From the NCBI GenBank assembly GCA_905178155.1, contig CAJINV010000011.1, positions 3,009,144 to 3,073,143 on the forward strand: a stretch of 64,000 nt of DNA, given 5' to 3'. This DNA is from Amoebophrya sp. A120. Lineage: Eukaryota; Sar; Dinophyceae; Syndiniales; Amoebophryaceae. Shown piece by piece: positions 1 to 10,144 of this stretch. The translations under genes were made by a program, and so were the position numbers. Under the pieces are notes generated by a model. That model worked only from the letters and a program-made list of their open reading frames with translations. It made no database searches and was not told where the DNA came from. Position 1 is the first letter of the stretch. Each line of letters opens with the position of its first letter.

Positions 1-1590
1 CGGGCACCGCAGGCGGGCGCGTTTGCGTTGCAGTCTAAAGGAGAGAGGAACCGCGCTCACGCAGATGCGAAGCGGCATCTCATACAGCCTGCCTCCGCAG
101 GCACTCCGCACGAGCGCGCTCCGCGCTCCTGTCTATTTTTGTCGCGACGAGCCATCCAGAAGATGCGCGCTTCTGATTCTTGCATAACATAGACCCAGTT
201 GGAGTCTTTTTTTCCGCGCCTCGAGCAGAGCATGCGAATTTTTTAAGTATGTTCTTGAGTATGTATTTCGTGTAGCCTTAACTTACCCAATACCCGAGCC
301 CCCCCCCGTTGCGGACGCGAGCCCGCCCATATTCAAAGCGCGCCGCCCGCCGCGCAGGCCCCCGGCCACCCGTCCCGTTTCGCTTTGCAGGCGTACGGGG
401 CCGCTCCAGATGGCCACTGCCCCCGACAACAGCACCCCCCGGGCGCCCGCGATGGGCTCCCGCGCCAACCTTTACTATCCCAGGGCCTGCTGTCGTCGAG
501 GCTCGCAATTTCGCTAAACAACGCAGCCACTATGCTCATGAGCATAGGTCTGACCCACATGATCAGGCTTGGGGGCCTGCAAACCCTATCGGACCGCAGG
601 CCCGCAATACCCGAGTGCGGGGCGCTCGTCTTGGGCTTGGTCGCCCTGCTCTTGAGCAGTTTGGGCACCTTGGCGACACTCGCGCGGCCCCAGATCGGCC
701 CCGGCCCTTACTCCCTTCCTCCGGGAAGCGCTGCGCGCGGGCGCGCTTTGGCCGCCGGCCTAGCTGCGGGCCCGCTGCGAAATTTTGCCGCCTCGCCCAG
801 CCCGTTCCTCGAGCTTGGTGGCCCGCGCGGCTTCGGCCCCGGGCGCGCCGCCCTGCTGCTCCGGCAGCGAGAGGACCCGCGCAACTATCAGCCTCGTCGG
901 TTTCTTCCCTGCGCCTTCACGCCGGCTTCTATTCACATCCATAAGCGCAAGGATGCGCCAATCGCCCGTATCTGGGACACGGCGAAGCACTGAACGATTT
1001 TACTCACTTCGACGCGCGCCACCTTTCCAAGGAGAGCCTGAACAACGTCACCCACTTCCAGCTTGGACCTCTGCCTGACGGAGCTTGTTTCATCTCTATG
1101 GCAGATATGAACAAGTGAAGAAAGTGCTACGCGGCTGAGTCAAAATTTTCCATCTTTCTGTGGAATTCGGTTCTGAGACTGGTTCTGCAAAGAGAAAGAA
1201 ATTTAGTGGCGGAAAGAGCCGACAACAGGCGAAGCGGCTACTGGTCATATTTGTGTATTGAGGTCTACAACAAAAACTGCACAAAACGCAGCGCTTTGCG
1301 ACATTGACGACGATCCAAAAATACAATGACTGCTCTTGGGAACTAGAGGTAATGGTTGCAAAGCATGCGGTTCTTTGTATAATCAGATGATAAACTTGGA
1401 GAAGCAGAAGTCGAAGTAGAGAGGTTTCAGCTTATTACAGCAAGAGGCACAGCACAAAAATGTCGTCAAAGGATAAGTTCGAGGTGTACTACTTACGGCA
1501 AGGAACCGGACTTACTGAGACGTGATTCTGGCGAGTAAGTGAAACAGAAAATCTTCAGTCTCCAAAAGCCACACTAACATCTCCGATCCC
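1..1590. other. GC-rich left end with no supported gene
   Basis: Bases from about 300 to 1080 are strongly GC-rich and open in several frames on both strands. None of the translations resembles a known family, and the open frames follow base composition. The rest (1080-1590) is AT-richer and looks like the 3' flank of the Gln-rich gene. The GC-rich block resembles in composition the core of the giant introner (29440-30560), so it could be mobile-element DNA, but I see no terminal repeats here. Confidence 0.4.
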
Positions 1591-2687
1591 CTAGTCGCAA
1601 AAGCAGCACTTCTTCGGGGCTCCCCAGCTGGCGTCGACGGTCCAGAGGAAGCGGTTGGGCGGTCCGATCTGCTTTTCCGTGACCTCGTAGCCGTGGCGCA
1701 AAAAGTACGCCACCACGTCGCGCTTGCACTTTTCGCGGTTTTGCACAAAGGCCTCGATCTCGTGGTCTTCCAGCTCCAGCTCGCCGCACAGGTTCCGGTA
1801 GCTCTGCAGGTCCGACTCCGGCTGGATCCGCGCGGAGCACTGCCCGCGTTCCTTGGCGTAGCGGATCCGCAGGTTCATCAGATCCACCATGTCCTTAAAG
1901 GCCCGCACGCGTGCCTGGTACGCCCGGCAGGCCTTCTGCGGATCTTCGGTGGTCACGATACCGCTACTCCCGCGGTGCTGCTGGTGCACCACGTTAACCT
2001 GCGGCTGCGGCATTTGCTGTTGACCCCCGACGTTGATGTGCATGGTCATCGGCAAAGGCTGCTGCTGCTGCTGTGCCTGGTGTTGCTGCACGCCCTGGTG
2101 CTGTGGCACCATGTTGTTGTTCATCATCTGCGGTTGCATGCATGGCTGTTGCTGCATCGGAAACGGCTGTTGCGCGCCGTACGGCGGCTGCATGCCCTGC
2201 TGGTACATCTGCTGGTGCTGCGGCGGCTATCAAAAAGAAAAGAAGGTAGCATGATCCTCGCGTATTTGTGCTGGTGCAAAACACAACAAGACAAATGAAA
2301 ACAAAACTCCCTTGCATAGACATGCACAGCAGAACGCTGCCGCTGGGCTTTGCTGGGCCCATCCATGACAAGGATTGTGATCATCTACTTGTTTTTGCAC
2401 CACAAGTTGAACGATATGCTACTTATGCTACCTACATCTCTGTCTCGTAGCGTCGGGATCTGATTCATCGCCGGGTTCATCGCGGGCGGGTTCGCATTCG
2501 GATCCGTCTGATAGGGAAACGCGCTCGTGGCCGGAGGCGCAGTTCCCCCGTAGTACGGGTTGCCCGTCGCACTCGGGTACATTTCCCTGGACACGCCGCT
2601 GGGTGTTCTTGTAGTTCTTGGCTCGGTCGACAGCTTCGGAAGCAACTTTCTTTGCTTTTCAAAATCTCGCTCACTCAGAGTTGAGTA
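1591..2687 (-). CDS. Gln/Met/Pro-rich protein of unknown function, 5' end not found
   Basis: Two exons are supported on the minus strand. The upstream exon (2687-2436) follows a TTCATTCAG acceptor and reads through a Pro/Asn/Ala-rich segment containing ERDFEKQRKLLPKLS. A GT donor after base 2436 joins in phase 0 to exon 2226-1591, preceded by a pyrimidine tract ending GATAG. The second exon starts Gln/Met-rich (MYQQGMQPPYG and long Q runs). It ends in a charged, probably helical region of about 110 residues with Trp and Cys near the C terminus (KKCCFCD, stop at 1591-1593). I do not recognise a family. The Gln-rich low-complexity stretch would suit an RNA-binding or scaffolding protein, but that is only inference. 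The start codon must lie in an exon upstream of 2687 that I could not identify. Confidence 0.6.
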
Positions 2688-3526
2688 CTGAATGAAAGTC
2701 TAACAAGTTGTGTACAGAGTTTCAGAATCTACTGATGAAAGTCTAAGTTGTAGGTGCAAATTGTAAAAGTAATGATAACTACGTCGTGTGAGAAAATGTA
2801 CGCGAATATGCCCGACAAAGCACACTCTAGAGGGACAACACTATCACTATTTTCAAAACTGAAGAATGTTTTCGAATCCGTTTCACACTGTTCCAGTGAC
2901 TTTTTCGTCACAGAAACGATGAGGCACAGTCATAACACTACGTCAAAGAAATCACAATCTTCGGATGGAAGTGGAACGAATGGTGAAGTTTGCACATGGA
3001 GAACGCTTGTGTCTGTTTCGTGCTCCTTCTCGGCACATGCGAGCTAGAAATATCGAGGATCCGCAGACGTGGTGCAAGACACGCACACTGCTTGTATTGT
3101 GTCCAAGTGCGCTTGGCTTTAAAGCGGGGCTGCCACGCTAAAATACTCGAACTAAGAAAACGCTGCTTCTTGACAAACACGGCTCGTCACACTGCCCACA
3201 GCTGCAAGGCTCCTACATATGATCTTGATCTTCATCTTCGTTCAGTGGCAAATGTTTGGCCGCCTTACATGAACAATTGTCAACTCTATCTTTGAGTGGT
3301 CCGCCGTGTCGACGTGTGTCCCAAGATCAAAAACGGACAACAATACGCGCACATTTGGATTAACTTTGTGCCTTCTTGGAAACATCAATGTGCTTGCGTG
3401 CTGCAACGAACACCTACAGCTCCCCGAGATCGAGAAATTGGCGTGAATATTAGATATGGTTAAAGATGGGAATCCATGCATCAGAAAGTCACATTAAACC
3501 GCTCCTCATCTTCCACGATTCCCACC
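2688..3526. other. Intergenic or unassigned upstream exon region
   Basis: Mixed-composition sequence between the Gln-rich gene and the LRR gene. It may hold the missing first exon of the Gln-rich gene (a minus-strand open stretch spans 2938-3180), but I see no motif that would support it. Confidence 0.3.
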
Positions 3527-6500
3527 TCACAACCCCCCAGCACTTCCTCGCCCCCGGAGCAACTCTTGCAGCGGCGTGCCGAAGAATTCTCCCACATGCG
3601 AGCCATTATGGATTGCAAAAATATCTGGGTCTGGAAAAATGCAACGTCTGTCATGCATATTTTGCATGACCCATGAAGTCTGTGATGCATGCTCTAGCAT
3701 CACATATTTTGTAAATGCTTTCTGATGCCCATACAGCATGAGAAATTCCCTCTCCGCGTAGCGAAAACTGGACCCCTTTTGCTGTTCATGCAAAACAGAT
3801 TTTTTGGGAATCCAAAAACAGCACCACAATCTGTCGAAGATATTTCTATACTTTTCCCTCTATCTCTCTACCCCTACTGCCACCTCTACTCTCTAATTTT
3901 GTACTTCGAACAACTTACGTAAACCGAAAGCAAAGTGCCTGGCTTAAGTTACCACTGCTGCTATTTTTCGTACCCTGTGGTCGTTGCCTGTAGCAAGCGA
4001 CGAGCTTCATTAACATTGGCATGCTCGCGGGTCGTGCTGTGAAACCACTCGTAAAAATCAAAAAAAAAAACTTTCTCTGCAAAACAAAAACGGAGCTGCG
4101 CGCGCACTAGAGATCGAAAAGGCAGCATATGCGTGTTTTTACATCCGGACCAGGCGAGACGTGCAAACGATCATACCGCGCTAAGTGCAACGGCGTTGCG
4201 AAAGCGCAAGAGATCGAAAAAAGTTAGGTCAGAAGAGATCGAGCACGTGTTTTCCATCGGGACAAGGCGCGACGTACGTCTGAGAAAGATACAAACGAGT
4301 GTTAGCCCGGGGAGTTAATGACTACTACTAAAAAACGGTCGTCGATGGTCCTAGAAAACGAACCTTTTTACATCGGGACAAGGCGAGACGTATAGATTGA
4401 GAATACCGTGCTAAGTGCAAAACAGCACGAGTGAGAGATCTTGCAAAGGCCACCAGAGATCGAAAAAAGTTAGATTAGAAGCGGGACCAGGCGAGACGTG
4501 TGTCTGAAAAAAAGTTCTACCAAACAGCTAAGAACGAGCTTTAGTGTGGGGAGATATATAATAATTGTCACTACGAAAACGCCCACATCTCATGTGACTC
4601 GCTCTTTTTGAAAAAAACACAAACTCAAAAACCACTTGAACCAAGGCTCCACTACTTCTCGCGAAACGCCGTTAATGGGGTGAAAAAAAACTCGTCGCCG
4701 GGGGAAGGTGCGTTGATCAGGCTACTTTTATAGCATTTTCGGAGTTTTCGGGAATTCTTGCTCTTGCTCAGTCCGCTGCTTCCCGCCCTGCGTCGATGCG
4801 AAGCCCAGCTTCATAACACAGGCGGCCGTATTCAATTCCCCGCCGCGCAGCACTCGTGCTGTAGGATTCTATTGGGATTTGCACTTTTTGCGGCATTGCT
4901 GTCGTTGAAGTTCCGAAATAGCTCTGTGACCAGTTTACTCCTACGTATTCCCGGTCCTTCGTTGTGTCGTTCAGTGTGCAGCCAGGGTAGAAGTCGCGCC
5001 GGAGTGGCTCCACTTCCTGGCCCCGCGGTACTAGTCGCGTCATCCCGAGGTCGTCGATGTACCGCTTGTGGAAGAGGATCCGGCCGGTGTAGGTGCGATC
5101 AATGCGGCCGCCCATTTCCTGCACTATCCCGAAGCAGTTCGAGATCTCCACCATGAGCGGCGGGCCCATCGGTCCCCCGCCAGTTTGTCGAACTACCCTG
5201 CCCATCACCCTGCACACGGAAAACTTCGCGTCGATCTTCGGGCTGCGTGTGATGACGTCCGCGCGAAGGTGCCAGCACTCTTTTCCGTCTGGCTTTTTCT
5301 TGAGAAATCTGATCCCCCTTCTTGGTTTCGCGATGCTGCGCGCCATCATCGACTTCGTCTGTATCTTGTCGTTGTAAAGTTTCCCGATCCGCTTCCGCGC
5401 GTGCTCTGCCTTGTGCATTTCCACCCGCTTCAGGTGCGGACTAGTCTTCTCAACCGCAAAACACCGAACGCCGCATCTCGTATAGTCGTTTGCCCGTCGT
5501 TCTACCAGTTCAATTGCTTCTGCAACGTTGCACCGCGTGAAGAAGTCCTTCAGGTCCCCTGTCTCGAAGAGTAGGACCCAATTGGCCTTTTCGTCTGGTG
5601 TGAGTGCGTTCCAGACGCGGTTGCAATCCTCCAGAGCTTCTATCACCTCCTGCTGTGTTGCGAAGAGAAACTTGCTGCACTCCGGTGCCATGACTCTACG
5701 GATCACGCGCGCGACCTGCCGGAACCAATCCCGGTAAACATGCTTGAAGTAGGACGTGATTGGTCTGTATGCTACTGCAGCCCCGGGTAGCTCTTCCAAT
5801 GCAAAGTCCCTCTTGCCGTCTTGTTCCATCGCTTTGAACATTTTGGCCGTCAGCATTATTTTCAGGAACGGCCAGCGGTGGTTGCGTTTGCAGAAGATGT
5901 GGCTCAAAGGTTTTCCGCCCCTCCGCCTGTCCTTGTTTTCGTCAGAGAGCGCAAAAAACTCTTTGCTTTCGTCGTAGTTTTCTAGCCCTTTCCAACCGCG
6001 GATCATTTCGTAATCGTTTTCGATGTGCTTGAGGAGGCAGTGCGCGATTACGTTGTGGCATGCGAAGAAGATAGACCGCGACTTGTCAACCTCCCCCACG
6101 TACAGATGCTGAGCTAATTGCCTGGCGACGTCCGTAATGTCATCCTGCGTGGCATAAGACTTCTTCTTTTCCCATGCTGTGGACCGGGCAGAAACTAACA
6201 CATCCGCCACCTCGTTCCCTGTCTTCAGCACCCCGCTCTGCTTTTGCCACTGTTTCCGCGCTTTCGTAACGCACTGCACTACTTCTCTTCGGGTCGGTGC
6301 GAGCGTGCCAATGCGATTCCAGTTCCCTATCTCTCTGCCCCCGATGCTAACAAGCGAGAAACCAGACGTGGCGGGCTCGCAGACAGTGTGTCCGTCGATC
6401 GTGGTCAGGTCGGGATACTCGTTCTTCAGGAATTCGCGCGCGCAGTGCATGCCTTGCCCTTGTCGTAGTCTGTGCGCGGCCTGGTCGTGGAAGTGCTTCA

Positions 6501-8012
6501 AGTTTGTTCCTAGTACATCCAGCACCTTCCTCGCCCTAGTTCTCTTGACTCGTAGTACCCGTACTGGCCCGCGTAGTTCCTGGTCCACCGTGAGCGAAAG
6601 GGCGAAGTATCTCCGCACGCTATTGAGGAAGGCCGGGCTGAGATCGTTGACTTTGATTGTTGTTACAACTACTTGCCTCCCCTGTGCGTAGTGCTGGAAG
6701 TTGCTGTTGAAGATGTAGCACTTGCCGGGGTCAAGAAGCTGCTTCGCTTTTTGCTGGAAGGCCTGCGCAGTTCGTGGCTGCATCGCGCGTATCTTGTCCT
6801 GGGTTGCCTTACTGGTCCCCAACCTCTTCGACATAGCCAACATGATGCGCGTGTGCTCATTGGTGGTCTGGTCCAGGTTCCTGGCCTGCAGGAGTTGGAA
6901 AGCGTGTCGCGGTGCTGCGCTGGAGACGCCGTTGCTGCCGGTCCTTGTAGACTTGAACGCCTTGTGCTCCCGCCGTGTGATCACATACGTCTTCCGGATG
7001 TTTGCGACCTTCTTGCAGAATTCGCCCGCTATCTTCCCCTGCGAGTTTGCGCTTGCGTTAAACCAGTTGATGAGCACCAGCTCTGCGGCGTCTAGGTTCG
7101 TCCGATTCTTGACTGGTGAAACCATGAGGCGGAAAACGACCCAGCTGCAAACGCCATCTCGATGGAAGGAACCCTGCAGGAATCCCTTTCGTGTTTCATC
7201 TGCAACGCCGGCCCAGTGTGTTTCCGTGCGCTCGTACTTCGTGCAAATGGATCTCCCTACATACAGCTTGCGCATCACAAGTTACCAACCTCCAGACCCA
7301 GACATTTTTACATTTGATACCCATCCGGCATTTGCAAATCCAACAGTCCCTCCAACTTCTTCACAGCGGCCGGCAGTTTTTCAGGCTCGTCGAACGACCC
7401 TCCCAAAGGACAGCCCTCTAAGTGCAGCGTCGTCAGCGTCCTCGGAAGCTCGGTTGGAAAGTCCTCGGCAACGAGGGGGCAGCGATCTACGCGGAGACTC
7501 GCCAGTTTATTTTCCGGGAGGGCTGGAAGAATTTGTAGGTTCGTGTCGTGTACCGACAGCTGTTCTAGCTCTTTCAAGTTCGCCAGACTCGGCAACGCTT
7601 TGAACTGATTCTTGCTGGAGGACGAGTTTTGTGCGTCTACCCCTCCGAGAAAGAGGCACTTCAGGCCGGTCAAGCGCGACACACTTTCGGGCAACGCGAG
7701 AAGACCGCACCCACTCAAATCCAGCTCCTGCAACGTATGGAACTCAAGCGGAAAGTCAGGAAGGTTCCCTTCCGGCGACGGCGTCAGGGGAAAGAGATCG
7801 CAGAGAATCAACGTGGTTGGGAGATGAAGATGATCTGCACTACCACTATTGCTGTCCCATTCCTTTCCCGCAGATCCTTCAGCTCCGAGCGGGCCCGTGA
7901 GCATGCTGCCGCTGCGAGCTCGGGCTACTAGCGGCTGCCAAGCCAAGAGTTCCGCACTTCTGGCGGGACTATGGCCGCTCGCATTTTCGACGGCGGGGCT
8001 TGCGGTCGTCAT
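3527..8012 (-). CDS. Leucine-rich-repeat protein, split by an introner that carries a retroelement
   Basis: Exon 1 (8012-7320) starts at an ATG and encodes a Ser/Ala-rich N terminus, then about five LRRs of the plant/bacterial SDS22-like type, for example LQELDLSGCGLLALP and LTTLHLEGCPLGG. The intron is 3607-7319, an introner bounded by TIRs and by the repeat GCCAT/CCCAT, with a retroelement nested inside. Exon 2 (3606-3527) adds a short tail ending LLRGRGSAGGL and a TGA. Removing the element plus one repeat copy gives 768 nt, an exact 255-codon frame plus stop, reading LQMPDGSHVGEFFG across the junction. LRRs of this kind bind proteins; no partner or compartment can be inferred. There is no signal peptide. 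The exon structure depends on non-GT-AG splicing, so the last 25 residues are less certain than exon 1. Confidence 0.72.
3830..7271 (-). mobile_element. Non-LTR-type retroelement inserted in introner A1
   Basis: This insert separates the two parts of introner A1. It is bounded by a near-duplicate of introner sequence: gcaccacaa at 3821-3829 and gcatcacaa at 7272-7280, a likely 9-bp target duplication. It carries one long minus-strand frame for a reverse transcriptase (7275-4768) followed by about 940 bp of 3' sequence with degenerate repeats (4130-4510). There are no long terminal repeats and no poly-A tail. The coding frame begins right at the insertion edge, so the 5' end is probably truncated, as is common after target-primed reverse transcription. 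Penelope-like affiliation is inferred from the protein. Confidence 0.72.
4130..4510. repeat. Degenerate tandem repeats in the 3' part of the retroelement
   Basis: The word GGGACAAGGCGAGACGT, or close variants such as GGACCAGGCGAGACGT, recurs at about 4144, 4259, 4374 and 4482, a spacing of roughly 110-115 bp. AGAGATCGAAAAAAGTTAG occurs at about 4209 and 4453. These suggest about four diverged repeats, or two of a longer unit, downstream of the RT stop codon. Such blocks may belong to the 3' UTR recognised by the RT; that role is inference. Confidence 0.6.
4768..7275 (-). CDS. Reverse transcriptase, Penelope-like, with a possible partial N-terminal GIY-YIG domain
   Basis: One uninterrupted 835-residue frame from an ATG at 7275 to a TGA at 4768. 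Near residue 700 is GGPMGPPLM, matching RT motif B (G-x-P-M-G-x-P-L), and near residue 740 is FHKRYIDDLG, the catalytic motif C with two Asp. RY-I/V-DD is typical of Penelope-like and telomerase-related RTs. A candidate motif A Asp lies in LRADVITRSPKID near residue 675. The N terminus begins KLYVGRS and has an ELVLINWFN stretch about 60 residues later, which fits the second half of a GIY-YIG nuclease. The GIY strand would have been lost by 5' truncation. In-frame bases upstream of the ATG belong to the introner and contain a TAA. No frameshift or stop disrupts the frame, so the copy looks young. RT assignment is good; the subclass and nuclease are tentative. Confidence 0.68.
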   Translation of the reverse strand: MRKLYVGRSICTKYERTETHWAGVADETRKGFLQGSFHRDGVCSWVVFRLMVSPVKNRTNLDAAELVLINWFNASANSQGKIAGEFCKKVANIRKTYVITRREHKAFKSTRTGSNGVSSAAPRHAFQLLQARNLDQTTNEHTRIMLAMSKRLGTSKATQDKIRAMQPRTAQAFQQKAKQLLDPGKCYIFNSNFQHYAQGRQVVVTTIKVNDLSPAFLNSVRRYFALSLTVDQELRGPVRVLRVKRTRARKVLDVLGTNLKHFHDQAAHRLRQGQGMHCAREFLKNEYPDLTTIDGHTVCEPATSGFSLVSIGGREIGNWNRIGTLAPTRREVVQCVTKARKQWQKQSGVLKTGNEVADVLVSARSTAWEKKKSYATQDDITDVARQLAQHLYVGEVDKSRSIFFACHNVIAHCLLKHIENDYEMIRGWKGLENYDESKEFFALSDENKDRRRGGKPLSHIFCKRNHRWPFLKIMLTAKMFKAMEQDGKRDFALEELPGAAVAYRPITSYFKHVYRDWFRQVARVIRRVMAPECSKFLFATQQEVIEALEDCNRVWNALTPDEKANWVLLFETGDLKDFFTRCNVAEAIELVERRANDYTRCGVRCFAVEKTSPHLKRVEMHKAEHARKRIGKLYNDKIQTKSMMARSIAKPRRGIRFLKKKPDGKECWHLRADVITRSPKIDAKFSVCRVMGRVVRQTGGGPMGPPLMVEISNCFGIVQEMGGRIDRTYTGRILFHKRYIDDLGMTRLVPRGQEVEPLRRDFYPGCTLNDTTKDREYVGVNWSQSYFGTSTTAMPQKVQIPIESYSTSAARRGIEYGRLCYEAGLRIDAGREAAD

Positions 8013-8443
8013 GATTGACGGAGTTTTAGTTTTTCGAGGTCGACGCTATACCTAGACGGTGAGAAAATGAAAATGGCTTTTGTCGAGAGGAAAATATCTG
8101 TATATAACGAGCAACGTCATAAAGAGCTATTCGCAAAGGTTCGGCTTCGTGACTGACTCAGAGAGGAGCATTTTGTGTCACATTCGAATTTCATCTAGAC
8201 GAGGTCACGCATCTTCACATTTCGTGCTGCATGTTGCGGTGCTAGAATAAGGATCCTATCTCGAATAAAACTCTTTGAAGCACGAATCGCGGACCAGATC
8301 AAGAAGATCTCGCAAGGAACGCTAAGAAAATCTGATCTTCGTTCACTGACTTCGACTCCTTCTTCTACCAAATAGAAATAATTAGACGAGTTCGAATTTC
8401 CATCCGACTCACAATGTGCCTATACCTAGTAGACGCAATGAGT
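8013..8443. other. Intergenic, no feature seen
   Basis: AT-rich spacer between the LRR gene start and the VPS22 stop codon. No convincing open frame, repeat or RNA gene. Confidence 0.5.
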
Positions 8444-9496
8444 TCATCCATCGTCTTGGTCCACCCGCAGCAAAGTCATGGTCATCGAGGGGAACCAGAA
8501 GGTTTCCGCCCCACTCTCTGGGTCCCGGTCCACCCAACACAGCTGCTCGCGCACGAAAAACCGCAACACCTTTTCCACGCGACTGGGGGACCACAGCTGA
8601 AACCTCTCGTCGCGCAGAAACGCGTCCCGCGGCAGCACCCCGGCTTCACGCCCTGCAAATTCCAGCACCAAGTTTTGGTCCGTGTCGAGCTCCTCGGGCA
8701 CGGACGACACCACGCGGACGTCATTCGCCAACCGCTTCACGGTCACGCCGGAACCGAAGGACGTTTCTAGCAGCTCCACCGCCATGAGAACATCCTTTTC
8801 CGTTATTTCAGTGGTTGCGGGACGAGGTCCTTCTTGCGACGCCGAACTTGGTTGTGAGAGCTGTTCTTCTGCAGCTGCTACATGTGAAGATGCTCTTGTT
8901 TGCGAAGAAGTTGTAGTAGAACAAGCCCCCGTGTTGCTCTCAATAGCCGCGTTGTTCCTCCCGCCGTTTAAAATTTGCAGCAGCTCAGTGAGCAGTAGGA
9001 GTCCCCCGTTTTGTTTTCGCGTGGTCAAACAGGTGGTCATCACCCGGACGGCCAAATCCGCGTAAAAGGCTCGTTGCGAGCGCGCTCGCCTCGCCACGGC
9101 CTCTTGCTCTTTTTTCTCTAGTACTTGCGCGCTCGAGCTGCCGCGACTTGCCGTTGTTCCGAGAAGTTTTTGCAGAAAAGCCCCCACGCCGCGGCGCTGC
9201 CGCTGTTCGTCATCAGCTTCATCTTCGCCGGGCCAGCTGCTAAACGCGAGCGGGTCCACGCCGATTGCGAGGCACATGTCGGTAAAATCTTTCCGGAGCT
9301 TCGGATCCGTGTTGATTTTGTCGCGGTACGTACTCGCGAACGCGGAAAGCTGCGTACGAAACGTTTTGCACAACTCCTTCGCCGCGTCCACCTTCATGGC
9401 AAGAATTTCCTCACCCAGCCCGGCCATCTGTAGTTTCCGCTCGCGCTCCTTTAACAAGGCGGCCTTGCCACCCGGGCCCACCATCCCACGCCGCAT
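8444..9496 (-). CDS. ESCRT-II complex subunit VPS22/SNF8 (EAP30)
   Basis: Single-exon gene of 350 residues starting MRRGMVGPGG, the near-invariant N terminus of VPS22/SNF8. Family features follow in order: a basic coiled helix (ALLKERERKLQ), an FRTQLSAFASTYRDKI block, then MCLAIGVDPLAF, the signature of the first winged helix. NGGLLLLTELLQIL and a second winged-helix region ending CWVDRDPESG-TFWFPS complete it. The protein is longer than the roughly 250 residues of animal SNF8 because of two low-complexity inserts (about residues 105-135 and 185-225). VPS22 sits in the ESCRT-II Y-shaped complex with VPS25 and VPS36 and acts at endosomes in sorting ubiquitinated cargo. The start is fixed by the conserved first residues. 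Confidence 0.92.
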   Translation of the reverse strand: MRRGMVGPGGKAALLKERERKLQMAGLGEEILAMKVDAAKELCKTFRTQLSAFASTYRDKINTDPKLRKDFTDMCLAIGVDPLAFSSWPGEDEADDEQRQRRGVGAFLQKLLGTTASRGSSSAQVLEKKEQEAVARRARSQRAFYADLAVRVMTTCLTTRKQNGGLLLLTELLQILNGGRNNAAIESNTGACSTTTSSQTRASSHVAAAEEQLSQPSSASQEGPRPATTEITEKDVLMAVELLETSFGSGVTVKRLANDVRVVSSVPEELDTDQNLVLEFAGREAGVLPRDAFLRDERFQLWSPSRVEKVLRFFVREQLCWVDRDPESGAETFWFPSMTMTLLRVDQDDG

Positions 9497-10144
9497 CTTT
9501 ACCTTGTTGGTGTTCTTTTTTCGCCACGGGCGGTATCAAAAAGTCGTGGAGGAGTAGCGTTTATCTTTTTCCTATTGAGCTTTATTTCGTTCTACATTTC
9601 ACAATTTCATGAGAGATGTTGACAGGAGACGAATATAGTACAGAGCTTGCATTCCTTCGAGACGAGAGCGAAGAGGATACTTTAGAAGAAAGTTGCTTTG
9701 GCTTCGTGGTTGTGATTTCGTTTCAATGATACATAGAACTGTAAAGAAGCTCTCCATCAGTTGTAAGTGACGCAGCTTGATCTTCGTCTTTATCTATCAT
9801 GATCCAGGCTAATTACACGAGCTACTTGTTCGAGCATCATGATCCGAGCAGATGTGAGAGGAAAGCGTGCTTCACAAATGTTCTGTCGGTTTTTTTCCAC
9901 AGGGATCGTCTTAGCAACCACACTTCACAGACGCGGGAGGAACATAGGTACATCGGCACCGTACACGATGAAGAACATCCACCGCTCTAAGCCCGCTTTG
10001 ACTTACTGTCACACTAAGTCACTTTCCGTGGACATCAAAGCAGTGCTGCCACATCCTTGACGAAATGGTACTTAAAGAACGAAGGTCCTGGGGGTGCTCA
10101 GAAGTTTAAGTTTTGTCATACAACAACATTGCTTCTTTTTGTCG
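9497..10144. other. Intergenic, no feature seen
   Basis: Spacer with short open frames only. Nothing recognisable on either strand. Confidence 0.5.

Larger units (their letters stand above)
3607..7319. mobile_element. Introner A1, interrupted by a nested retroelement
   Basis: The left end (TATGGATTGCAAAAATATCT) and right end (inverted TATCAAATG with CCAGACCCAGAC) match the TIRs of the other family A introners. The flanks are GCCAT and CCCAT. About 220 bp of interior at 3607-3829 aligns with the copies at 49445 and 58548, and the last 48 bp of the unit lie at 7272-7319. So one introner of about 270 bp was opened by an insertion of about 3.4 kb near its right end. It lies in the intron of the LRR gene. 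Confidence 0.85.

Noticed and set aside
385-993. Plus-strand 202-codon frame in the GC-rich left end
   Set aside because: Several overlapping frames on both strands are equally open; composition explains them and no family resemblance is seen.
3607-3829. A separate, decayed introner unrelated to the right-hand TIR at 7272-7319
   Set aside because: The left part lacks exactly the right end and the right part is exactly that end; the flanks form a 5-bp repeat across the whole 3.7 kb.
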